Below are positions 52,377 through 61,770 of a stretch of DNA of 64,000 bases, piece after piece. The notes under the pieces were generated by a model. The model was not told the origin of the DNA, ran no database searches, and saw nothing but the letters and a program-made list of their open reading frames with translations. Where the stretch lies: assembly GCF_023101085.1 (NCBI RefSeq), contig NZ_CP064703.1:8344501-8408500 (forward strand). Reading direction: 5' to 3'. Position numbers and translations under genes: made by a program. The DNA is from Bradyrhizobium sp. 170. Its GTDB lineage: Bacteria; Pseudomonadota; Alphaproteobacteria; Rhizobiales; Xanthobacteraceae. The first letter of the stretch is position 1; each line of letters begins with the position of its first letter.

Positions 52377-52625
52377 TCAGGCCGCCGCGGCCAGTTCGTA
52401 GGCGTCCTGGATGTCGGCAACGATATCGGACGCCTCCCACAGGGCGTCGGGGGTGATCGCCTGCAGGGTGACGGTCCAGTTGCTCTTGCGGCTGCGGGGC
52501 ATGCTGACGACCTCGAATTCGATACCGCGGCACAGCGGATGCCGATCGAGCGCAAACATCACCCGCCGGGTGATCTCGGGGAGGGTGGCCGGGGTTTTGG
52601 CAGCAAGATACTGATCGATATCCAT
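52377..52625 (-). CDS. Small conserved protein, unknown
   Basis: 82 residues from the ATG at 52625. Acidic, mixed alpha/beta: DIDQYLAAKTPATLPEITRR, FALDRHPLCRGIEFEVVSM, and DALWEASDIVADIQDAYEL. No signal peptide. No family recognised. It lies between genes in both directions, with none clearly linked. Confidence 0.6.
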   Translation of the reverse strand: MDIDQYLAAKTPATLPEITRRVMFALDRHPLCRGIEFEVVSMPRSRKSNWTVTLQAITPDALWEASDIVADIQDAYELAAAA

Positions 52626-52760
52626 TCCTTTACCCCTTCGATTTGCCGTCCGGCCGGCCGTGACGGCGACCATCCTCTGGGGCTATTGTTGGGGCTGATA
52701 TGGTTAACGGCGCGTTAAAGCTCGCAATGGCACGGGCCGGGACCTTAAGCGAACGGCGGA

Positions 52761-53429
52761 GTGGAACAGCCCGGCATGGCGGGAACGACACCCCAGACGA
52801 CGATGGCCGCGGCCGGGCCGTCGGTTTGCGCCGCACTGGTGGCGGCCATCGCGATTTCAGCCTTCACGCTGTCGGTCGCGACCTTCGAACTGGCGATGGC
52901 GGACTGGCCGTCCGGCTTAGTCCTGCTCGTGGTCCTGCCGCTGATGGCGCTGATCTTCTGCGGCTGCGCGCTGTGGTCGACGACGCTGCTGCTCCGCATC
53001 CGAAAAGGCGGACTGAAGTTCGCCCTCCCCTTCCTGGTGTGCGCCTCGACACTCGCCGCGCTGGTCTATGCGCCGCTGCAGCAGATCGCCCTGCAGCAGA
53101 ATTTCTACTGGCATCGGGAAAACCGCGAGCGGATCGTGGCGCGGATCGAGGCTGGCGAACTCAGCCCCAATGTCAGCTACAACAATAACCTGATCGCGCT
53201 CGGCGACCGCGAGCCCAATGTTTCCGCAGGCGGCAACGACATCGTCGTCGATGAGACGGACGAAGGCACCTACGTGCTGTTCTTGACCTCGCGCGGCCTG
53301 AAGCACTATTTCACCGGCTTCCTGCGCGTGCCGCCGGACGGCGACCCCAGGAAATTCTTCGAGTTCGAGGACAAGCCGCCGAGCCAGCTCGTGCGCTACG
53401 ACAAGGACTGGTATTTCGTGGCGAATTAG
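52761..53429 (+). CDS. Membrane protein of unknown function
   Basis: 222 residues from GTG 52761 (ATG 52776 is an alternative). Three hydrophobic helices (VCAALVAAIAISAFTL, GLVLLVVLPLMALIFCGCAL, FALPFLVCASTLAALVYAPL), then a soluble domain of about 110 residues with NFYWHRENRERIVARIEAGE and YVLFLTSRGLKHYFTGFL. No family recognised. Confidence 0.65.
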   Translation: MEQPGMAGTTPQTTMAAAGPSVCAALVAAIAISAFTLSVATFELAMADWPSGLVLLVVLPLMALIFCGCALWSTTLLLRIRKGGLKFALPFLVCASTLAALVYAPLQQIALQQNFYWHRENRERIVARIEAGELSPNVSYNNNLIALGDREPNVSAGGNDIVVDETDEGTYVLFLTSRGLKHYFTGFLRVPPDGDPRKFFEFEDKPPSQLVRYDKDWYFVAN

Positions 53430-53621
53430 TTCTGGACCCAAATCAGTTGATGGCCGAACGCTGCGCTGATGCACCGGCGACCGTTGCCGGGGCGAATAAC
53501 CGACCGTCCAGGTTGATCTGCGACCGTGATGTTCCCATCGTCGAGATCGAGAGGGCAGCGGACATCCTGTCTGCTGCAAGAGGTACTCCATCTCAACATC
53601 GTGTGGTCCAGTGTAGCCGCT

Positions 53622-54377
53622 CTACACTCGCCGCACCGCGCCGCCATCGACTGGGATCGCAGCGCCATTGATGTAGCGGGCCAGCGGAGAGGCGAGAAAC
53701 GCCACCAGATGCCCGATGTCACAAGGCTCCCCGAAGTAGCCAGCGGGGATGTTCTGCTTGATGAAGTCCGCCCTCGATTGCTCTGTGGGATGCAATTTTT
53801 GAATCTGTGCCGAGTTGATACGACCTGGTGCGATCGTGTTCACGGTGACGCCATAGGGACCGAGTTCTGACGAAAGGGTTCTTGACCAGCTGACGAGAGC
53901 CGCCTTGGCCGGCGCTGCTCCGTTGAGTTTAGGAGCGACAAGCGCGCCCGAGATGTTGACGATCCGCCCCCAGTTTCGGGCTTTCATCTCCGGGGCAATG
54001 AGATCGGTCAGCCGACGCGCCGCGAGGAAGTTGAGCGTCATTGCCTCGTCCCAAAAGGCATCATCGACCCTGCCGGTGGCCGGACGGGCGCCACCGGCGT
54101 TATTGACGAGGATATCGATCCGACCGCCTAGTGCCGCCGCAGCGTCAGCCGCGATTTGAGCTGGGCCGCCTTGCGCGCAAACGTCTCCCACCACGATCAC
54201 CGGGCGACCGCCAGCACGCGCGGCGAGCGCTCCGCCCACCTCCTCCAGCGCAGCTCTGGTGCGTCCACTGATGGCGACGCGCACACCGGCGTCTGCGAGT
54301 GCCTCCGCGATGCCGCGACCAATGCCGCCGCTGGCGGCGGTTATGAGCGCGGTCTTGCCTTCAAGCCCAAGGTTCAT
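53622..54377 (-). CDS. SDR-family oxidoreductase, catalytic Tyr missing
   Basis: 251 residues from the ATG at 54377. Rossmann motif TAASGGIGRG, NNAG, NIS with Ser143 and the Lys158 of PAKAAL. The Tyr of the YxxxK motif is missing: position 154 is Ala (LNGAAPAK). Similar LNGA-type SDRs are known to me as a subgroup, so this may be the family state. Fold suggests NAD(P) binding. Substrate unknown. It follows the HIT gene on the same strand. Confidence 0.82.
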   Translation of the reverse strand: MNLGLEGKTALITAASGGIGRGIAEALADAGVRVAISGRTRAALEEVGGALAARAGGRPVIVVGDVCAQGGPAQIAADAAAALGGRIDILVNNAGGARPATGRVDDAFWDEAMTLNFLAARRLTDLIAPEMKARNWGRIVNISGALVAPKLNGAAPAKAALVSWSRTLSSELGPYGVTVNTIAPGRINSAQIQKLHPTEQSRADFIKQNIPAGYFGEPCDIGHLVAFLASPLARYINGAAIPVDGGAVRRV

Positions 54378-54405
54378 CGGCTCAACTCTGCTGTTGTAGT
54401 CTCGG

Positions 54406-54768
54406 TCATTTGTTCGAGAGGACGCACCTGATGCCGCCACTCGGATCACCGACATCACCGCTATATCTCGGTATCAGGTGCACATGGACGTGCATTCGGT
54501 TCTGCCCGGCGGCTCGGCCGATGTTCACGCCGATGTTGTAGCCATCCGGCGAAAGATCTGCCGCAATCTTGCTCTGCGCGCGATCGAGCAGTGCCTGAAT
54601 TTCGGTCTTTTCCGCGACGGTCATATCGAAGTAGCTCGCAACGTGCCGGCGCGGAACCACCAGGACATGGCCACGGCTCAGGCTGTTGTTGTCGAACCGA
54701 ACGTAAGCGAGAGAGCCCTCCAGCAGAAGATTCTCGGGCCGGCACAATTCGCAATGCTCCGCGGCCAT
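54406..54768 (-). CDS. HIT-family nucleotide hydrolase/binding protein
   Basis: 120 residues from the ATG at 54768, with GAGGAGAG ahead. Zinc-binding pair CELC at the N-terminus, NIGVNIGRAAGQ and the His triad MHVHVHLIPRY. Family reaction: hydrolysis of nucleoside phosphoramidates or dinucleoside polyphosphates. Same strand as the SDR and GNAT genes and close to both, so an operon is possible. Confidence 0.9.
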   Translation of the reverse strand: MAAEHCELCRPENLLLEGSLAYVRFDNNSLSRGHVLVVPRRHVASYFDMTVAEKTEIQALLDRAQSKIAADLSPDGYNIGVNIGRAAGQNRMHVHVHLIPRYSGDVGDPSGGIRCVLSNK

Positions 54769-54798
54769 GGCTTCAACTCTCCTCAATTGTGGACGTTG

Positions 54799-55347
54799 TC
54801 AGGATCGCGTGGAGCCAGGCGCGTCGAGAAACCGCTGCACGAATAATAGATCGAGCCAGCGGCCAAATTTGTGTCCGACCTCGCGAAAAGCAGCAACACG
54901 CTCGAAACCAAGGCGCTCATGGAAACGGATGGAGGCGTTGTTCGTGGCGTCAATGCCTCCGATCATCACATGCTTGCCCAACGCAAGCGCACGCGGAAAC
55001 AAAGCCTCGACAAGAGCGCGGCCGGCTCCTCCGCCGCGAACATCGTGCCGGACATGAACAGTATGCTCGACCGTGTACCGATATCCCGGCCACGTGCCTC
55101 TCCATTCTCCGAATGAGGAAAACCCGAGGACGTCACCATCAATCGAACCTGTCGCGACAAGCACGGGAAAGCCCATTGAGGACCGAGAGCGATACCAGGC
55201 CCGCCGTTCCTCTAGCGTCGACGGCTCCAGACTGTACACCGCCGTAGAGGTGGCGATCACCTCGTTGTAGATCGCCAGGATCGCCGGAAGATCTTTTTCG
55301 GTAGCTTCGCGGAGAGTTGGCGCCAGCTTCTTAACTGGGTCAGTCAT
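54799..55347 (-). CDS. GNAT N-acetyltransferase, phosphinothricin-acetyltransferase-like
   Basis: 182 residues. REATEKDLPAILAIYNEVI, YRYTVEHTVHVRHDVRGGG, the acetyl-CoA motif RGGGAGRALVEAL, and IGGIDATNNASIRFHERLGF. This is the pattern of the phosphinothricin/methionine-sulfoximine acetyltransferase type. It may acetylate amino-acid analogues. It leads the HIT and SDR genes on the same strand. Confidence 0.88.
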   Translation of the reverse strand: MTDPVKKLAPTLREATEKDLPAILAIYNEVIATSTAVYSLEPSTLEERRAWYRSRSSMGFPVLVATGSIDGDVLGFSSFGEWRGTWPGYRYTVEHTVHVRHDVRGGGAGRALVEALFPRALALGKHVMIGGIDATNNASIRFHERLGFERVAAFREVGHKFGRWLDLLFVQRFLDAPGSTRS

Positions 55348-55483
55348 GCAAGAATTTGCCCCCGAACATGAGCGATACCGCTAGTTCTACCTAGCGGTCT
55401 TCCTCCATGTCCGCAACGGGTTCATTCGCGCCCGGGGCCAACCTTGGCAAGTTCGGCCATGTCCGCTGTTCCGCCAAAAGCAG

Positions 55484-55643
55484 AAGTAGGTTTGATGGTA
55501 ATCTGGTCGAGCGGTTCTTCAACAAGATCAAGCACTGCCGGCGTGTCGCGACGTGCTACGACAAACTCGCGGCCAATTACCTCGCGTTCGTCCAGCTTGC
55601 GTCGATACGGCTGTGGCTGCGCGTTAACGCGTCCACGACCTAG
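55484..55643 (+). pseudogene. IS5-type transposase C-terminal remnant
   Basis: The frame encodes NLVERFFNKIKHCRRVATCY, then DKLAANYLAFVQLASIRLWL, the well-known end of IS5-group DDE transposases, but lacks the first three quarters. It stops just next to the EamA gene. No inverted repeats were found, so only a fragment of the element remains. A short related intergenic piece (TCCGCCAAAAGCAGAAGT) lies before it. Confidence 0.75.
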
Positions 55644-56557
55644 CGCTTTGCCTCGGCTACGCGCTGCGGCCATCCGCCCGCGACGGTGCCGAGCGCGATG
55701 CCGCCGATGATCAGCGTCATCGCCAGAAACAGCGACGGCTCGAGCGGCTCGTTCAGCATCACGGTTGCGCTGATGATCCCGAGCAGCGGCGTTGCCAGCA
55801 GGCACAGCGAGGTGGTGACGGCGGGCAGGCTCCGGTTCACCATCGTCATCGCCCAGTTGGCGAACGCCGTGCAGACGATCCCGCTATAGAGCATCAGGGC
55901 GGCGAGACGCGCGGTCCACACGATTTGCGGCGCGCCTTCCGTGATCCAGGCGATGGTCGAGAGCAGCGCGGCCGCCAGCAATACCTGCCAGAACACGAGC
56001 TGAAAGGGCGTCGAAATCCATTTGTGCGCCCGGACGTAGACGATGTTGCCGGCCCAGCAGAATGCGGCAAGCAGAATCAGGCCGCTGCCGAACAGCGCGT
56101 CGCGGTCGCCCCAGTTCAGCGTCCGCGGATTGAAGATGACTGCGAGGCCCGCCAAACCACACACGATGCCGATCGCGCGCCAGCGCGTGATGTGCTCCGA
56201 CAGGATCATGGCGGCGCCGATCGCGACCCATAGCGGCGTGGTGTAGCCGAGCACGATCGCCCTGCCCGCCGGCACGAATTGCAGCCCGGCGGCGACCAGC
56301 GCCGAAAACGCCACCAGATGCAGGACCGCGGTGCAGAACACGACCGGCAGGTCGCCGCGCCGGGGGATGATGAAATCGCCCTGCAGCCATAGCAGCGGCG
56401 CAAGCACCGCGGCGGCAATCACGCAGCGCAGCGCCGTCGCCCAAAGCGGGGTGACGTCCTGGACGATCATCTTCGTCACCGGCCAGTTCGTCCCCCATGC
56501 GAGCACGACCGCGGCAAGCAGCACCGCCGCGCTGCGGCTTGAAAGTCCACTGGCCAT
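55640..56557 (-). CDS. EamA/DMT-family transporter
   Basis: 305 residues, about ten helices in two EamA halves (AAVVLAWGTNWPVTKMIV and SGLILLAAFCWAGNIVYVRA). It should be an exporter of small metabolites in the inner membrane. It is divergent from a MocR-type regulator, which often controls such a gene. Confidence 0.88.
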   Translation of the reverse strand: MASGLSSRSAAVLLAAVVLAWGTNWPVTKMIVQDVTPLWATALRCVIAAAVLAPLLWLQGDFIIPRRGDLPVVFCTAVLHLVAFSALVAAGLQFVPAGRAIVLGYTTPLWVAIGAAMILSEHITRWRAIGIVCGLAGLAVIFNPRTLNWGDRDALFGSGLILLAAFCWAGNIVYVRAHKWISTPFQLVFWQVLLAAALLSTIAWITEGAPQIVWTARLAALMLYSGIVCTAFANWAMTMVNRSLPAVTTSLCLLATPLLGIISATVMLNEPLEPSLFLAMTLIIGGIALGTVAGGWPQRVAEAKR

Positions 56558-56601
56558 CTCGAACGCGTCCCGTCACGAACCGATCTGGATTGCCTAGCCT
56601 T

Positions 56602-56633
56602 CCAACTGGCTCTAGTAAAAGAACCAGTCTTGG
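56602..56633. promoter_or_regulatory. Candidate operator in the EamA/MocR gap
   Basis: CCAACTGG, 14 bases, then CCAGTCTTGG form an imperfect inverted repeat just before the MocR start. Its spacing suits a dimeric regulator. Binding is not shown. Confidence 0.35.
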
Positions 56634-56637
56634 CAAA

Positions 56638-58092
56638 ATGACAGGGCCAGTTATGGACGAGCTGTTGCCCGGAATGCTCCATCTGTCGCGCGACGGCAGC
56701 GACACGCTGATGCGCCAGCTCACCGACCAGTTGCGCGGGCTGATCACGGACGGCCGCCTCGCGCCCGGCCGACGTCTGCCGTCGAGCCGGCATCTGGCGC
56801 AATCGCTCGACGTGTCGCGCAACACCGTCTCGTTTGCGATCGAGCAATTGGCCGCGGAAGGCTATCTGAGCCTTTCGGCCGGCCGTCGTCCGGCGGTGGC
56901 CAAAGGCCTGTCGCTCGACGGCGGCAAACCGCCATTGCCGGGCAACGGCGCCGCCGGCCGTTTGAAGCTGTCGTCCTGGGCGCGCGACCTGCACATCACG
57001 AACTGGCCGCCTGTCCATGCCGGGCGTCCGCGGCCGTTCCAGCCGGGGCTGGCGGATGAGCGGGAATTCCCGCACGACCTCTGGAGCCGCCATCTGCGGC
57101 GGGCGGCGCGCAACGCGTTGTCGCGGCAGGATAGATCCATCAACCATCCGCCGCTGCAGCAGGCGCTGTTGCAGCACCTGGCGGTACATCGCGGGATCAA
57201 GGCCAAGCCGGCCCAGATCCTGATCGTGCCGACCGCCCAGGCCGGCCTGACGCTGGTCGCCAATGCGCTGCTCGAGCGGGGCGATCACGCCTGGATCGAA
57301 AGCCCCGGCTATGGCGGCGCCCATGTCGCGCTGCGGGCCGCCGGCGCCATCGTCTCGGCCATTCCGCTCGATGCGCAAGGCATGACGGTCGGCGCACGCA
57401 AGCACGGCCCTCGCCTGATCTTCGTCACCCCGTCGCACCAGTACCCGACGGGGCGGCTGATGCCGATCGGCCGACGCCTCGAACTTCTTCGTTTTGCCGA
57501 AGCTACCAGCGCCTGCATCATCGAGGACGACTATGACGGCGAATTCCACTACGAAGCGCGCCCGGTGGCCGCGTTGCAGGGGCTCGCGCCGTCGCCACAC
57601 ATTTTCTATCTCGGCACATTCTCGAAGTCGACCTATGCGGACATCCGCATCGGCTACCTTGTCGTGCCCGAAGCGCTGATCGATGTGTTCGAGATCGCGC
57701 AGCGGCACATGGGCATGCTGACGTCGATTGCGATGCAGGAAGCGCTGGCCGATTTCATCAGTTCAGGCGCTTATCTCGGCCACATCAGAAGAGTGACGCG
57801 GCTCTACAAAGGCCGGCGCGACCGCATGCTGCACGCGCTTGCCGCTGAAGCCGGCGACCGTCTCAGCGTCGAGCCTCCGGCCGGCGGAATGCAATTGCTG
57901 GCGCGATGCAATGGGCCGGCGAACGACCAGAAACTGTCAGCGCGGCTGCTCGAAGCCGGCGTCGTCAGCCGGCCGCTGTCAGACATGCTGTATCACAGGA
58001 CGGGTGAGCGCGGCCTGTTTCTCGGCTTCGCGGCATGGAATGAAAAGGAGATCGACCAGGCCGCGCGCATCCTTGGCCGGATCGTCCGCTAG
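56638..58092 (+). CDS. MocR/PdxR-type GntR-aminotransferase regulator
   Basis: 484 residues from ATG 56638 (ATG 56653 is an alternative). N-terminal GntR winged HTH (LRGLITDGRLAPGRRLPSSR, LDVSRNTVSFAIEQL). The rest is a fold-type I aminotransferase domain: EDDYDGEFHYEARP, the PLP lysine K330 in TFSKSTYADIRIGYLVVP. These regulators bind PLP and an amino compound. It is divergent from the EamA transporter and likely regulates it and itself. Confidence 0.9.
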   Translation: MTGPVMDELLPGMLHLSRDGSDTLMRQLTDQLRGLITDGRLAPGRRLPSSRHLAQSLDVSRNTVSFAIEQLAAEGYLSLSAGRRPAVAKGLSLDGGKPPLPGNGAAGRLKLSSWARDLHITNWPPVHAGRPRPFQPGLADEREFPHDLWSRHLRRAARNALSRQDRSINHPPLQQALLQHLAVHRGIKAKPAQILIVPTAQAGLTLVANALLERGDHAWIESPGYGGAHVALRAAGAIVSAIPLDAQGMTVGARKHGPRLIFVTPSHQYPTGRLMPIGRRLELLRFAEATSACIIEDDYDGEFHYEARPVAALQGLAPSPHIFYLGTFSKSTYADIRIGYLVVPEALIDVFEIAQRHMGMLTSIAMQEALADFISSGAYLGHIRRVTRLYKGRRDRMLHALAAEAGDRLSVEPPAGGMQLLARCNGPANDQKLSARLLEAGVVSRPLSDMLYHRTGERGLFLGFAAWNEKEIDQAARILGRIVR

Positions 58093-58117
58093 GACTCATG
58101 GCCGGACTCGTGGCGAA

Positions 58118-60460
58118 CTAGCCGGCCGCGCGCCTCGGCGTCGCATTCGCGGCCACCTCGGCAGCCGCGGGCGCCGGAACCTGCATGAGAATGGTTTGAG
58201 CTGTAGGCGCGATTTCCACGCCGCATTCCTGGAATCGCCGCTTCATGCGGCGGTTGAATTCCCGCTGCACCGGCCAGCGGCCGGCATCGGTGCAGCGAAT
58301 CTGACCGACGATCGAGGCCATCGAGCCGTCCACCTTGTCGACGCCCCACAGTTCGAGATCGCCGCGGATCAGGTGCTGGAATTCCGGCTCGCGGCGCATC
58401 TCGGTGACGATGTCCTTGAGTATCTGGCCGGCGCGGTCAGTGTCTTCCTTGTAGGAGACGTTGACGCTGACGGCCGCGTTGCCGGCGCCGCGGCTCGAAT
58501 TGGTGATCGTCGTCACCGCGCTGAACGGCACGATGTGCACCGAGCCGTCGCCGGAGCGCAGGCGAAGGGTGCGGATCGAGACGTTTTCCACCACGCCCGA
58601 CAGGCCTGACAGCGTGACATTGTCGCCGACCTGGACGGTGTTTTCGAGCAGGAGAAACAGCCCGGTGATGAGATCCTGCACCAGTTTCTGCGAGCCGAAG
58701 CCGATGGCGATGCCGACGATGCCGGCGCCGGCGAGCAATGGCGCGACATTGACGCCGATTTCGCTTAGCGCGGTGAGGCCAACCACGATGACGATCACGC
58801 ACAGCAACGCCGTTCGCAGCATCGGCTGAAAGGTGCGCAGCCGCGCCGCGCGCGCGTAATGGCCCTCGCGCGAAAGCGCATTGATCTTGCGATCCAGCAG
58901 CGCGTTGCTGATTTCCCAGATCGCCGCCGCAGCGAGCGCGGCAATGCCGACGGTCACCACCGCCGACAGCAACCGGCTGCCGATCTGGCCGCCATAGAAC
59001 CAGACGATGGCGTCGACGCCCCAGACCTCCAGCAGCGCGACGAGGCCGATGAAGCCAATCACCGTCGAGACGATGTTGCGCAACAGCGGCAGATAGCGGT
59101 TGGCGCGGGTCTCCAGGCCCGGGAAGCGGCGCAACAGATCCGGGCTGATGCGAAAGCCGCGGTCGATCAGGCTCAACACCAGGATGGTGGCGAGACGAGC
59201 GATCAGTGCGACCGCAACGGTGCCGACGAAATACTGCAGCAGCAGCGCGTAGCCATTGCGGATGTTCAGCGCCCACACCGTCCACAATGCGAGGTCGAGC
59301 GCAATCGCCAGATAATGCCAGAGGCCGGCGACGCGATTGCGCACCCTGGCCGCAGCGCCGGCGCGGCCGGCCGGCGCGCGGATGGCGTCGGCGACCTGGC
59401 GGCGGCACTGCAGGATGACGACGACGACAAAGAGATGCACGACCAGCATCACCATGCGCAGCAGCGCTGCGTAGCCGGCGCGGTGCAGGCCCAGCAGCAG
59501 CGCCACGTTGGCGAAGGCGATGCCCGAGACCGCGACGGTGACGATGCGCCGCGCCCATATCTCGATATAGGCGGCGGTTTCGGCGCGAACGCGAAACAGG
59601 CCGAACGGTCCGGCCAGCGCCCGCACGACGCAGATCAGCGCGCGGGACAGCGCATAGGCATTGACGACAGCAAGGATCACAAGCCGCGTGGTTGAGAGAT
59701 CGCCGATTCCGGTGCCCAGCAACATCGTGGCGACGCCGATGAAGACGAGCACCGGGAGCAATTCAAGCACGAGACGTCCCAGCACGAAGGGCAGCCTGAC
59801 CAGCGACTGCCAGGTGCGCGCCAGGCTGAGGCGCCGCCGTTGCAGCGCGGGTGCCGCGGCAACGTCTGCCGCAGACGATGGCGGATCGGATACCGCCAGC
59901 GTCTGCACCGGGGCCTGCGCCATTTGCGGAAGCCGCGCTTCCAGGAGCGCCACCGGCCGTTTGATCAGGCGGAACACCAGCCACTCGGCCGCAAAAGCGC
60001 AGATGAACACCAGCGCCAGCTTCCAGGCGATATCGAGCAGTTGATGATAGGCGGACGGATCGTTGGCGGTCCGCACGAACCAGTAATAGAACGCCCGGAA
60101 ATGCGTCAGCGTCCGCGCAATGTCGGCGACCTCGCGCGAGATCTCGCCGACCTGCTCTGACACCGAAAGCAGGAGCTGTGCGCCAAGGCTGTCCGCCGTC
60201 AGCGGTATCGCGGATTTCGGCTCGGCTGCCGCGGCTTGCGGCGGCTGCGAGGCATTGGCGATCGCACGCAGCGTCTCGATGACCTGCGCGCGCTTCTTGT
60301 CGTCGGAAAGGGTCTCGAGCGCCCGCTTCGCCTGATCGGGCGAAAGCACGTCAGCCTTATCGGCGGCAGGGGCAGCCGGGGCAGCGCCGGGCTGAGCGAA
60401 AGCCGGAACAATAAGCAAGGCGCTGGCGAAGAGAATCGACGACAGGAGTTTGAGCGACAC
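58118..60460 (-). CDS. MscS-family mechanosensitive channel (large form)
   Basis: 780 residues from GTG 60460, with AAAGAGG ahead. Signal peptide ends near PAFAQPG, then a periplasmic helical domain, about ten hydrophobic segments, and an MscS domain from about residue 560 (VAPLLAGAGIVGIAIGFGSQ, LVQDLITGLFLLLENTVQVG, VENVSIRTLRLRSGDG). It should gate upon membrane tension in the inner membrane. The C-terminus ends with a short Ala/Pro tail. Confidence 0.9.
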   Translation of the reverse strand: MSLKLLSSILFASALLIVPAFAQPGAAPAAPAADKADVLSPDQAKRALETLSDDKKRAQVIETLRAIANASQPPQAAAAEPKSAIPLTADSLGAQLLLSVSEQVGEISREVADIARTLTHFRAFYYWFVRTANDPSAYHQLLDIAWKLALVFICAFAAEWLVFRLIKRPVALLEARLPQMAQAPVQTLAVSDPPSSAADVAAAPALQRRRLSLARTWQSLVRLPFVLGRLVLELLPVLVFIGVATMLLGTGIGDLSTTRLVILAVVNAYALSRALICVVRALAGPFGLFRVRAETAAYIEIWARRIVTVAVSGIAFANVALLLGLHRAGYAALLRMVMLVVHLFVVVVILQCRRQVADAIRAPAGRAGAAARVRNRVAGLWHYLAIALDLALWTVWALNIRNGYALLLQYFVGTVAVALIARLATILVLSLIDRGFRISPDLLRRFPGLETRANRYLPLLRNIVSTVIGFIGLVALLEVWGVDAIVWFYGGQIGSRLLSAVVTVGIAALAAAAIWEISNALLDRKINALSREGHYARAARLRTFQPMLRTALLCVIVIVVGLTALSEIGVNVAPLLAGAGIVGIAIGFGSQKLVQDLITGLFLLLENTVQVGDNVTLSGLSGVVENVSIRTLRLRSGDGSVHIVPFSAVTTITNSSRGAGNAAVSVNVSYKEDTDRAGQILKDIVTEMRREPEFQHLIRGDLELWGVDKVDGSMASIVGQIRCTDAGRWPVQREFNRRMKRRFQECGVEIAPTAQTILMQVPAPAAAEVAANATPRRAAG

Positions 60461-60691
60461 GAAGACCTCTTTGGAAAAATGCGCCCGACGGCGAAACCGG
60501 GATCGGCCTCGCCCTCGTGCGTGCGTCATGTCGGGTGCCTGTTTTCGCCGTCGTCCTGTGTCGGAAGTTTGCCGTAGCGACGGTTTTCTTTTGGCATTTC
60601 GCCTGGCATTACAGCATCACAGAAATGCCGCAGCGCTTAATCGCCGGGAACTTTTTCCATTGCCGTAAAATGCGGGGAGAAGCGCAACGCC

Positions 60692-61720
60692 CTAATCAAG
60701 TCTGACGCGCGCGGCGGCCTCGCGAAATTCCGCTGACGTGCGCGCCACCAGCTCATCGACCGAAAGCAGCTCCGTTACGCCCGAGACGGAATGTCCCGCG
60801 CTCCAGATATCCTTCCAGCGTTTTGGACGGTTCTCGCGGGCGCCGATGTCGATGTCCTTGCCGATGTCGATCGCGCCGCGCAGCGGCAGATTATCCGGAT
60901 CAAGTCCGGCGGCCTCGATCGACGGCCGCAGCATGCTGGTCTGCAATCCCGTGAAGGCCGACGTCAGCAGGATATCGTCGGCGCTGCTCGCAACCAGCAA
61001 CTCCTTGTATCTGACATCCGCCATGCTCTCGCGCGTGGCGATGAATTTTGTGCCCATGTAGGCGAGATCGCAGCCGAGCGCCTGCGCGGCGCGCAACGCG
61101 TGACCGTCGGCGATGCCGCCCGCCAACACCAAGGGACCGTCGAAGAACGCCCGCACCGCGCGCACGAACGCGAAGGGATTGAGCCAGCCGGTCTGGCCGC
61201 CGGCGCCGGCCGTCAGCAGTACAAGCCCGTCCACACCCGCGGCAACGGCACGCTCGGCATGGCGGATCGAGGCGACGTCGGCAAACACCAGCGCACCGGC
61301 GTCATGCAACGGTCCTATTACCGGCGCGGGCGAACCGACCGAGGTGATCACCATTTCGGGCTGGTGCCGCAGCAGCACCTCAAGATCCTGCCCCAGCCGC
61401 GCATTGGAGCGATGCACGATCAGGTTGGCGCAGACCGGGGCTGACGGTTTGCCGCTTGCATTCGCATGCGCCTTCAACCTGATATCGATATCCGTCAGCC
61501 ACTCGTCCAGTTGTTCGGGACTGCGGCAGTTCACCGTCGGAAACGAACCGATCACGCCGTTGCGGCACGCGGCTACCACAAGGTCTGTGCCGGAAACGAG
61601 AAACATCGGCGCCGCGATCAGCGGCAGGCTGAGGCGGTCGCGGAAGCGCGAAAGCAGATCGATTGCTGGCAAAGTGCTTCTTCCCGACTTGAGCAGACTT
61701 CTTGTTATGCTAGCGTTCAT
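60692..61720 (-). CDS. Nitronate monooxygenase-like (2-nitropropane dioxygenase) flavoprotein
   Basis: 342 residues, TIM barrel with FMN-binding features: LPLIAAPMFLVSGTDLV, VITSVGSPAPVI, FADVASIRHAERAVAAGVDG, LVLAGGIADG, and ALGCDLAYMGTKFIATRES. Family enzymes oxidise nitronates with oxygen. Natural substrate not defined here. It is divergent from the acyl-CoA synthetase at 61771 with only 50 bases between the starts. Confidence 0.85.
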   Translation of the reverse strand: MNASITRSLLKSGRSTLPAIDLLSRFRDRLSLPLIAAPMFLVSGTDLVVAACRNGVIGSFPTVNCRSPEQLDEWLTDIDIRLKAHANASGKPSAPVCANLIVHRSNARLGQDLEVLLRHQPEMVITSVGSPAPVIGPLHDAGALVFADVASIRHAERAVAAGVDGLVLLTAGAGGQTGWLNPFAFVRAVRAFFDGPLVLAGGIADGHALRAAQALGCDLAYMGTKFIATRESMADVRYKELLVASSADDILLTSAFTGLQTSMLRPSIEAAGLDPDNLPLRGAIDIGKDIDIGARENRPKRWKDIWSAGHSVSGVTELLSVDELVARTSAEFREAAARVRLD

Positions 61721-61770
61721 TGAATATTGGCACGAGCGAAGGCCAATTACAAAACAGGCGGGAGAAAAGA

